DNA of 64,000 nucleotides from Ananas comosus (lineage: Eukaryota > Streptophyta > Magnoliopsida > Poales > Bromeliaceae). Location: contig NC_033625.1 of assembly GCF_001540865.1 (NCBI RefSeq), forward strand, positions 7,725,677 to 7,789,676, read 5' to 3'. Position 1 is the stretch's first letter; each line of letters opens with the position of its first letter. Made by a program: the position numbers and the translations under genes. The notes under the pieces were generated by a model. That model was not told where the DNA came from and ran no database searches. It saw only the letters and a list, made by a program, of their open reading frames with translations. Shown here in pieces: positions 45,707-55,600 of this stretch.

Positions 45707-46641
45707 TTTTTTTTTTCTTGAGACAAAGCGCTGTAGAGAAATTTTATTTTTTGTTCTGTAGATACAACTGAAAAAACTCAGCACAAATTTACAATAAACA
45801 TATTTATGTACTTGTCCTCTTAGCAAAAGACTTGATTAACTAGTGATAAGTGCATCTTTTGTGATGCCCAGTTGGACGTCTAAGTTAGTATTAAAATTGA
45901 TCACCAGCTGAAAATATAAAATGAGTCTTAATTAAGCCATAGTTATATAGCGGATAGAGAGTAACTTCGTAGATGATGACCGTTGTGGATGGACTGCAGC
46001 TCTCTACAAGGTCGGTTAAAGGATAGTGAGATGAGTCTCACATCATTTGGTGCATATAAACGTGCTTAAGCCTGACGAGAATCTCAGAGTTTAAAAAGGA
46101 AGGAATGTGACACCCATACGATTTAGTGTTAGAAATTAACCGGCACATCAGAAAAACGCAGTAGAAAATAGTTTTGCACTTTTAAATTTTTTTCGAAAGC
46201 CAAATACATATCGCATATGAAAACCGAAAACCAATAAATCAAATCATTGCCGGCGGATCATTCTTATGTTACTATGCAAAGTTTAATCTAAACAAAAACT
46301 CTTTATGTTTAGAGATCTTACCGTAGACAAAGTAAGGTCGCTTGATCTACTGTACAGTTGAAATTGAATATGACAAATTAGAAGTTCTTATTAGCTGAGC
46401 ACGTGGCCGGCCTCTATGCGTATCCACATAGAATCGATGACCCGATTGACCTTCGTCTCACGAACCAGATGAGTCAGGAACCATCTAGATAGTGCTAGCA
46501 ATCCCTTCATGATCCACCAGTCGATGAAGAGTAGAGAAATTGATCGGGAGAAACACGCGTGCAGGAGAAAAATTGGAGAGAGATTGATGTTATATGTGTT
46601 GTCGGATCGAAAAATTGGAGAGAGATTGATGTTATATGTGT
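45707..46641. other. intergenic, LTR-like fragments
   Basis: A tgtgacacccatacg motif near 46087 resembles an LTR start but no partner was found. At 46569-46652 a 42-bp unit (aaaattggagagagattgat...) is tandemly duplicated and includes the first ten bases of the adjacent TRIM LTR. Confidence 0.4.
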
Positions 46642-47978
46642 TGTCGGATCGTTGGCGCTAACCATTAATCCCAAAAAGCTCGAGCTGTTGGAAATACGCA
46701 ACCAATTCACTTAAAGTGTACAGATATAACGCTCACGGATCTTGATTGTGACTCGGCCCACCCAGTGGCCCACCCAGTGGCGTGATGCTAGCCCATTTAG
46801 GCTAACAATTCCCCCTCCATCACCTGAACATATTTGCAGCATGCGGGAATCGAATCCGTGACCTCTCGTTCTGATACCACTTGTCGGATCGTTGGGTGCT
46901 AACCATTAATCATAAAAGCTCGAGCTGTTAGAAATACGCAACCAATTCATTTAAAGTGTACAGATACGGCGCCTACGGATCTCGATTGTGACTCAGCCCA
47001 CCCAGCCTCACGCCACTTCGAACATGACTCGGCCCATCTAGCCTCACGCCATTTCGAATATAACTTGGTGTAAGGACTGAGATTTTTACAGTGCAACTAA
47101 ACTCTCTGTTGACGATGTTTATGTGTGTAATTTAATTACATAAGCACTCGTCAAGTTTCAGGAGAAAATTAGCTAAAACGGAGAAATTACGCGATTATTA
47201 GTTTTCACTTAAGTGAATAGTAACTNCGTTGCTACTGTATTTACTTACCCATACTGTTGTTTATCTCTTCCTGATCCGGTGAGTACTCCTCGCCTTCTTC
47301 GGCTTGCGGTACCCACTGGGAGGGGAGACATGTTTACATGTTCTCACCTCCCCCACTATTTTTCAGGTATCGCGGGCGGTGAGGGTTGAGACGAGACGTG
47401 AGATACATAGCGGTCGATAGAGCCTCCGACCCAGGTTATTTTGGTTAGTTATCACCCTTAGTATTTCTGTTGATAGTTAGCTTATATGGTTCAGTATTCA
47501 TTTACATTTGAAAATGTGGATTTTCGTGAATGTAATAAACGGATTTCTGGATTTTGTAAAATAAAAGGTTTTCTACCCCTCGTGGTAGCGTTTTTAACGA
47601 ATAAAGGTTTCCGTGTAGGAAACAATTTTCAAAAGGATTTTTCGTGGATTTCTGTTTAAACATTGAATGTAAAACTGTGATGTGTATGGTGAATGTATGA
47701 ACGTATAGTTATCCTTATATTCATCTAGTGGTGGTTGTATCCTGGCTGTACTCTTGTACTTGTGCGACGCCGTGCAAATACAGGGGAGACTCTGTCCGTG
47801 TGAACAGTGGATCTCCTGTATTTGTGGCGGATCTGGCATACTCTGGGGTCAGGTTTTCAAAAAAAAATTTCAGACGCTTTTCCGCTATCTTTTAAACTGA
47901 AAGGGACCCCGGGGCGTGACACTTGGCCCAATATAGTCTCCCGCCACAAAGTAGGATACTGGCCCATTTAAGCCAACA
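46642..47978 (-). mobile_element. extremely small LTR element (TRIM), split by a solo LTR
   Basis: Direct LTRs: 46642-46807 (166 bp) and 46882-47068 plus 47927-47978 (239 bp when joined); plus-strand ends tgtcggatcgttgg and ggctaaca/agccaaca. The internal region is only 74 bp (46808-46881). On the minus strand it holds a primer-binding site tggtatcagaac two bases from the right LTR and a purine tract (gatggagggggaat) before the left LTR. A 5-bp target duplication tgtgt lies at 46637-46641 and 47979-47983. There is no coding capacity; it must be mobilised in trans. Confidence 0.85.
47069..47921 (+). mobile_element. gypsy-type solo LTR nested in the TRIM
   Basis: It begins tgtaaggactgag and ends ccccggggcgtgaca, flanked by cttgg at 47064-47068 and 47922-47926. 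The segment 47340-47400 (gttctcacctccccc, ggtgagggttgagacg) is LTR-like. A single N at 47225 marks a point where the related LTR at 1-620 continues differently, so some sequence may be missing there. Confidence 0.85.
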
Positions 47979-48044
47979 TGTGTATACATCAAAATTCATC
48001 AAATTAATTAAGGAGCATAACACCTTAATTAAGGAAGACTTTCA

Positions 48045-48854
48045 GGGCGTGTTTGGTTCGAAGTCGGAGTCGGAATCGGAATCGGAATCAAAATAAGCTG
48101 GAATCGGAATCGGAATGACTCATTACCTAATTCTGTTTGGTTCATCACCTGAATCGGAATCGGAATAAATCATTCTCATTATCAGTGTTTGGTTCAGGTG
48201 GATATAAAAAACGTAATCAAATTAATATACTAACATTATCTTTATAATATATTAATTTAAATTCAAATTAAAAATTAAATATTAAAAATTTACATCAAAA
48301 TTTTGAAATAATGTCAAAATTTTAAATCTATTTTTTTTAAAAAAAATAAACTTTGAAGTTGAGTAGATAATTCAAAATATGAAACTAAATTTTAATTTAT
48401 TCAAATTCAAACTTAAAATTACAATTTAAATTTTAATTTGAATCCATAAATTTAATTTAAGTTTGAAATAAAATTTGAATAAAACTTTATATAAATTAAA
48501 ATTTAATTTAAATTCAAATTCATAAGTTAGATTCGAAATACTTGATTAAATTTTAATTTTTAATTTAGGTTTAAATTAAAATTTAAAATTATATATTTAA
48601 TTTTTAAATTTTAACTCATATTTTAATTAAAAAAATTAAAAAAATAAATTTAATCCGAATAAATATCCATTCCGTCCGGATTCAACTTTCAATCCGGCCT
48701 CCTAGGCCGGATTGAAAAAGAGGTGATTGGGGGATTCCCATTCCACTCGGGAATCGGAATCGGAATGGGACTCTCACGTACCAAACACCCACAAACGGAT
48801 TTACCCATTCCGATTCCGATTTCAGGGTGGAAAAAAAGCGAACCAAACACGCCC
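48045..48854. mobile_element. Harbinger-like MITE, 810 bp, TSD tca
   Basis: Perfect inverted ends gggcgtgtttggttcg and cgaaccaaacacgccc. 3-bp repeats tca at 48042-48044 and 48855-48857. Subterminal ggaatcggaatcgga repeats on the left are partly mirrored on the right (ccgattccgattt). AT-rich middle. Non-coding. tca rather than tta/taa is unusual for PIF/Harbinger. Confidence 0.7.
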
Positions 48855-50690
48855 TCAATCTGTACGGCACTAGTGCCGTACGGCTTCTTTTTTTTTTATT
48901 TAATCTCACTTATTGTATACATATAAACCTATATATCTATATATATAAAATTCTATTTAGAAAAATCTTATCAAATAAGATTTGCTCTCTCCAATTAAAT
49001 TTTATAATTAAATATTCATACTTATCTAGATCAAATCTAGTCAAAATTTTATCTTATAAAATATCATAAATATTTAATTATTCTCTAATACAATTAGAGC
49101 TAAAAATTAACCTCTCCATATCTAATTAGATCTTATCTAATTTTATTCTTATCCAATAAGATTATTTAGTAAATATTTAAATTTTATTTAAATATTTTTT
49201 ATGATTAAATATTATCCACTAATCCAATTAGGGATAAACTTAAATCTCGCGCATAATTTTCAAACTGATTCTGAGATTCTAATCTAATTAGGACTATCAG
49301 TAGTAATTGACTTGAATAATTAAATCTAATTTAATTAAGCAACTTTCTCTTATTTTCATTGCTTATACTAAACTGTTTAGTGAACGACTCTCATCGAAAC
49401 GATTCGGACGCACACAATTCCTAATGTGTGTGATCGTATAGGTTCATTACCATTCGGCAGTGGAGCTCAACATCAAACTCTTTGATATTTAATTATAACT
49501 CTTTCAATTGATAAATAAAAACAATTCAATTCGAATCATTCATATTCTCTCACCGTTCGTGAATGACACCTAGCAGTATATCACGACAGTCCAGAATGGT
49601 GATGAAGAATAAACCTTTCTGCTTACAGTTGCCGCGTGATTAATTTCTTCCAACATACAATGCCTCAATCGAACTAAGGTCATGGTTACTCGTCAAATTT
49701 TATCAGTCGACCATATGACTAGAATATCTGAAATTAACTCAAAATGACAACATAATTAGAAACTCTTTCGACATAGCATGTACCCTGGCCAGGGATTTTT
49801 TGAGTCGAGTCCGATAAACTATATAGGATGTTCTCTTTCATCATTGAAAGCGTTGGATTTTTATTGCGCATTCACATGCCTTCTCGCATAAACCCGTGTC
49901 TATAGTCTAAATATTAACACTGTCAAACGGTAACAACCTATACGTAAAGCAAGTATGATGTCTCAGGTTTAAAGAGTACTTCACACAACTGTAATAATGA
50001 ACTTGTCATTGGCGAATATGGAACCATGTGACTGTTCAACTAAATAGTCACGTTCAGTATACTTGTTCTCTAACAAACACCTGTATACTTGTTCTAGTGT
50101 TGACACTAGTGACTTGAGATTCGTCACCTCAATTAGAAATATAGTATATATATATCGGCCTATTTGGAATATTACCGTCCCTATAATATTCCTAGGGTTA
50201 GGAGCATTTAAAGAGTCTCGTACAGAAAAATACACATATCAAATTCCTAATTTTTAGGAATATGTCTTTTCAAAAAAAGATCCTATGGAGGATTCACGTT
50301 AATATTGTATTGCTATACAATAGATATAATAGAATATCTGCTTTTATTATTATGAATTATAAATAATTAATATATAAATACCGTTAAGCCAGTGTCACCA
50401 GATTGGCTTTTGGGCATATAACTAATATTCAGAATAACAGGTATAAGAGGTTAAGAGAGTTAAGCATATCGGGACTGAGTAGTTTTAGGATGGATGATCC
50501 TCTGGGAAGCGGAGCGTCACATTTCAAGTCTCTTTCAATAATTTTAGTTCAATGAAATTTAAATCAAAATCTCTAATTAAGTAATAAATGGTTTCTAACT
50601 TCATTGGCGAAGATCAACTGATTTAATTAATCCTTTGGAACTTGGCTATATAAAATGGTAGTAATATCTCCGGCAATAAAGAAATATGTT
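48855..50690. other. AT-rich spacer with copia-like LTR or leader relics
   Basis: Around 49380-50240 the sequence (gaacgactctcatcgaaacg, gtgatcgtataggttcatta, taccctggccagggattt) resembles non-coding regions of plant copia-type elements, but no LTR pair was resolved. 50438-50521 is an LTR fragment related to 35973. No host gene. Confidence 0.4.
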
Positions 50691-50857
50691 TTTTTTTTCT
50701 TTTTTTTTTTTTTGAGAGAGATAGGTAGCACGCTACCCGCTTTGTTTATTTAATTTAGAAATAAACTTAGCTGAAAATGTGAATCAACTAGGATTCGAAT
50801 TTGGGTCTCGGGTACAAACCACCAAGCCTTTTGCCACTTGCTCTGGGAACGGTCGGT
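50691..50857 (-). mobile_element. tRNA-derived SINE, copy 2
   Basis: Same family as 11070-11224: minus strand starts accgaccgttccc, B-box-like attcgaatcc, poly(A) end (plus-strand poly(T)). Directly followed by copy 3 in the same orientation. Confidence 0.75.
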
Positions 50858-50863
50858 ATGTTG

Positions 50864-51005
50864 TTTTTTTTTTTTAGAGAGAAAGATAGCATATATATTT
50901 TTTTTAAAATAAACTTAGTTGAAAATGTGAATCTATTAGGATTCAAACTTGAGGCATCGGATACCAACTACCAAGCTCTTTGCACTTGCGCCAGGGACAG
51001 TCAGT
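50864..51005 (-). mobile_element. tRNA-derived SINE, copy 3 (5'-adjacent to copy 2)
   Basis: Minus strand starts actgactgtccctgg and ends in poly(A). It is more diverged than copy 2 and lacks part of the middle. Similar aagaaat sequence lies left of copy 2 and right of copy 3. Confidence 0.65.
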
Positions 51006-51737
51006 TGAAGAAATGTTTTGTTAAATCAACTGTAATAGACGTTTACACTAAAACACTTTTAAATTTTTACACAAAGCCTCTTTAAAAAGCTATAAATCTA
51101 TAAGCTCCAACTAAGTCAAGTAGGTTACAATAGCACATAGCTTAACATTTCGCTTAGAATAAATGTGCTACCTACACTCCAAACACTTATTAAAAAAAAA
51201 AAACTTCAAATACTACAAGGACACGTGGCCTGTTTTCAGATTAGGACGTGGGAAAAGACGAGTTTCGTGACATGTAGCAGATGGCTTTTGCATTTATACC
51301 CTTGGAAGTACGTGAAATTGTGATTCTTATAAATTATTACAGCAAATTTAGATGTTCTTTTACCAAAACTAGTTCCCCTTAAGACACTGCTAGACTATTG
51401 CCTTTTTTTTTAAAAAAAAAATCTACACAATAACTAATAAATCTATAGTTTTAGATGAGAGCTAATATCTTAGATATATAAAAAATATTGTTAGAAAATT
51501 GTTTGGTTGTTTTGACAAGAAAAGGAAAACAAATACGCAAAAATAGCAAAAAAAATAGAAGTTGAAAATAATTTAACGGAATCTTTTATTGAATTCATCC
51601 TGAAAAACTAATTTTGTATTTTTTTTAACTATCTCATCAGTGTCTCTTAAAATATATATATATATATATAATCTAAAATAAGTGGACACTTAGTATTTAC
51701 AAATAACTAAAATCTTTAAAAGCACACATAAATCAAA
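51006..51737. other. intergenic spacer
   Basis: AT-rich, with a short (TA)n near 51653-51670; nothing else recognised. Confidence 0.4.
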
Positions 51738-51968
51738 GGCTTCGTTTGGGATTGCGGGGAGATTGCGTTACGTGCGGTGAGAAAGTACGTTGGAAAAATA
51801 TCCTGTTGGTTTTCGTACGTAATATTGCATTCCGCATATCGTGATAAGTCGGTTACGATATATTTTTTGCAGTCCCACCGGAGTACGCAGAAGTATATCC
51901 CAATATGCTTTTTCTTCAACTCTATTTTATCTAATAACATTAGATAGAGCCTAATACCAAACTAAGTC
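51738..51968. mobile_element. Tourist-like MITE, second copy, inverted
   Basis: Ends ggcttcgtttgggattgcgg and ataccaaactaagtc. The body is the reverse complement of 42481-42716 with divergence (shared gatattttcc, acgtaatattg, ataacattagata-like blocks). Flanking bases aaa/taa are a decayed 3-bp duplication at best. Confidence 0.7.
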
Positions 51969-52282
51969 TAAGTATTCAAAATTTAATACATTTTCTAGAA
52001 TATGTGTGCAAAAATTTAAAGAATCAGAAAGAATTATACTACACATGCAACCAAATAAAAATGTATGATATACATTCTATCAATCTTAAGATGAAAATTT
52101 TTAACTAGTCAAAAACATCTCATCTTAGATAAATAAAATGTGCGTCATACACTTTTTCTTTTTTTCTTTTTTTCTTTTTTTTTTTTTTTTTCTCTGGAGG
52201 GGGATAGAAGTAGCCTTTTTCCGGGTAAGGAGATCATCATCAGATCACCTTCAGTTATTCATCGAAGGCTCCGCAAATGCAC

Positions 52283-52290
52283 TATAAAAG
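52283..52290 (+). promoter_or_regulatory. TATA box of the kinase gene (candidate)
   Basis: TATAAAAG about 320 bp upstream of the chosen ATG. An in-frame ATG at 52277 precedes it and so should not be in the transcript, which supports the downstream start. Confidence 0.5.
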
Positions 52291-52466
52291 AAAACACCAC
52301 AACCTCTCGCCCCTCTCCACGCGTCTCTTTCCTGAAAGGTGTCCAAGTTGTCCTCGATTCACTTCTCTATTTAGCATCACATACTACGACCGCGGAAGAT
52401 TCTTGCTAACCGTCAAAAGATCCCCCTCCTCTTTCGCTCTCTCCCCCCCCCCCACATCTCTCTCTA

Positions 52467-52480
52467 AAACCCTAGGGTTT
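52467..52480 (+). promoter_or_regulatory. telo-box-type palindrome in the 5' leader
   Basis: aaaccctagggttt, containing AAACCCTA on both strands; such telo boxes are common near plant transcription starts. It follows CT-rich leader sequence. Confidence 0.4.
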
Positions 52481-52530
52481 AGGTCTTTAGCCCATCGGAT
52501 TCCCCCCCACCTCTCCCCCGCTCGATCGCG

Positions 52531-52575
52531 ATGGGCCTTGTCGTCATCGTCCTCGTCGTCCTCCTCGTCGGTTGA
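52531..52575 (+). other. upstream ORF of 14 codons in the kinase 5' leader
   Basis: ATG at 52531 reads MGLVVIVLVVLLVG then TGA at 52573-52575, 31 bases before the main ATG and in a different frame. If present in the mRNA it would reduce main-frame translation; conservation is unknown. Confidence 0.35.
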
Positions 52576-52606
52576 GAGGGCGGGGAAAGGGTGGGGGGCC
52601 CCGGTA

Positions 52607-55600
52607 ATGGCGGAGCTCGAGGAAGGGACGGGGGAGAGCTCGTCGCCGCCGAGGGGATTCCGCGGCGGCGTGCACGTGTTGTGCGACATCAGGAACCAGA
52701 TCTACGCTCGGCTCGTCGAGAGCGGATGCGAGGAGGCCGTCGCCGATCCCGATCGCTTCCGCAAGCAGCTCGAAGCCCACTTCGATCGGTTCCCTGAGAG
52801 GTAGTTTTTTTTTTATCTCTTGGTTTGATGAATCGCTTCTCCTATGTGCTATTTTTGAGGATTTCGCGGCTCATTTGATCGAGAAGTTCGGGGTACTTAT
52901 CGATCGTAGTAGCTTGTAGAGAGTTGATATAGCTTCTGTAAGTTCCGATCTCTATCATCTGTTTCCGATCTCTATCATCTGTTATGGAAATAGAGTGGAT
53001 GTGTTCAGTTTTAGAGTTGGCTCTTATTTCAATCCCTTCCGATAATTTGAGTTTGTGTTTTTCATTGCTTGGTTTTTCAAGAATTTCATGGAATTGATGA
53101 TAGCGGATTGTAGAAAGTTGGTTTAAGCTCTAATAGTTAGTGGTTTTTCATCTAGGTGAACATGGACGGCGACCACCTAGTACTGGCCATCTTGAAATGG
53201 CCTTCTCAGCTTATGTTTCTTTGTATTGACACCCCTTAAATTTTCTTTTCTTTTCTTTCTTTTTTTTTTTGCCCCCCTGAATTTGGTGATTTTACTAATT
53301 ATATTGAGGGTCACCAGTGATCCTGTCAAATTTACCGTCTTTAATCACTTCACAGTAAAGAAAACTAGAATAGTTAATGGCTAATAGCTCATAGAGCCAT
53401 TAAATTCAACAAAATTTTTAGCATAATTAATTGGAAACAACTCAAATGGGAAAAATTGGAAGTTGAGAGGGAGGTCAATAAAAATAATGTGTAGCTGAGG
53501 GGTCTATTTTACATATTTACTTTACATTGTAGGGAAATGGTGTTGTCTTTGATTTACAGTCATTTATGACATTATGTATTCTTCAGTTATTCTCTGGACG
53601 TACATGCTGCTAGAGCGGAGGATGTTCTGTTGCATCAGAAGATTCTTGCTGAATCTGAGGACCCAAAGAATCGCCCGGTCTTCCATGTCCGGTTTCTAAA
53701 GGTGCTGAACGTTGAGCATGCTTGCCATAGGAATATGATATTTTTTCTTTCTTTTATCTATGTCCTAAGATGCCACTAAAATTTTAACTGTCTTTTAAAC
53801 TCTCTATGGAAGATGCCACTAAAATTTTGATTATTGCCTTTATTCTAGAAAACAAGCTACAATCTGTTCTGCCAGCCATTATTTTATAGCTTTTCGTTCA
53901 GAAGCAGATGGGAGGAAAAGAAACTTTGTGTCTTTGCTACATATATCACTTTTTCTATCTCACTTCTTTGGTTTTTTTTTTCCCCCAGAATAATTTCATT
54001 TTCTGCCAAACATTATCATAAAATGTTTCACTTCAGGATTGCTCTTTTTACTGAGCAGTATATTTCGGTTGAATTTGACTAGAATGATGATATGCAACCA
54101 TCCCCATATATTGGTTCGTCTTCAGAAGGATGCCATAGTAACGGTAATAAAGGTGATCTCCCACCAAATAGAAGGTGCTGATTCAAATTGACTCGTATCC
54201 CTTACTATTTTCCTCAATTTTATCCCATTTGATTGAGTGAGAACATGCCATTGACTTTAAGGATGGCGCTTCACTTCTTGCTCAACTTCTGTTTGGCTCG
54301 TCCTAACCTGCCTTCTCAATTCCCATTGCATAGTTTCCTTTCATTGTATGTTCATGGTTAATGCTTTAGCTAATGGGGATTGCAGGATTGAGTTTGAACC
54401 TTGCTCAAGGCTTGAAGACCTGAATTTGAACATGAGAAAAATTTCCAAGGACATTGAGGATAGAAGTGATCCATCGGAAGCTCTTTCTACAAGGTTTAAG
54501 TTTAGCTTGAAAATATAGTCACTTTCATGATTATACTTTAATGTTTGCTTATGCTTGTTCAAAGTAAACAAAATTATACAACAAAAACCTGAAATTTGCA
54601 CTTCTCTTTGTTTGGTTATCACAGAAATGTTGTACATATTCATCAGTAATGTTTTTTTTTTGCTTGACGCAGCTCAACTAGGCCTGGACTCTTCCTTTTG
54701 ATTTTATACTTCCATCATATAAATTTCTAATGCTCAATAGAATATTTCACAATAATAGAGCCTAAAGATTATTGGTATTATTAAGTTTGCTATATGTACG
54801 TCTTTTTATTCTTAGGATTACTGCCACATTTTGTGCATAAAATCGTGGTGTTTGGGTTGATTTTTTTTTTTTGTAAATTAATGATATAGTAACTTGAAGC
54901 AGCTGTAAGAAGTTAAGGAGACATAAGAAATACATAACATGCTTTATTGCTAATCACATTGAGAAGTTAAGGAGACATAAGAAATACATAACAAAGAAAG
55001 GTGCGACCAATTTTGAGTAATGTTAATCACATTGAGAAAAATGAACCGTTAACCTTTATTGCTATGTTGTGATTTAATGTCACTTCTAGAGGATGGCATT
55101 TAAATGGAGTTCCTATTATCATAGTAGGAATTTGTTTTATGCTAATAGTGATCTATTATGAATGTTTTAGGCGGATTTGATGAAATTTCGGGTGCATATG
55201 AATATGTGCTGGGATAGCATAGCATATTCTAAAGTTAGAAATGTCGCTCCATCTTATATGCCTATACATAGGGATATGAGCAAAAATTTATGAAATTGCA
55301 AAGTATGACTGAAAGGAAATTTGTTGCACCCTGTATGATTATTCTCTTCACAAATACATCTTACAGTTATGAAAAATGGACTCATTGAAGTGTAGCATAT
55401 GACATTGATTTTTGTTTTCCAGCTTGTGAGATTCTTTGTATGGATTATGCACAGCAATTTGAAGGTGAACAAGCTATTGTTATGTTGATGTAGTCAGATT
55501 CCTAGATTAAATGCATCCGGTGTTTTTTGATTGTCCTGCAGTTATCGTCGCATATCCTTTAGGTTTCTCTTTCTGGACATCACTATTTGAAAAGGCGTGC

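Noticed and set aside
52277..52606. N-terminal extension of the kinase from an in-frame ATG at 52277.
   Set aside because: The ATG lies just upstream of a TATA box, the extension is low-complexity (Ser run, Pro-rich) and unlike the family, and the ATG at 52607 gives the expected N-terminus.
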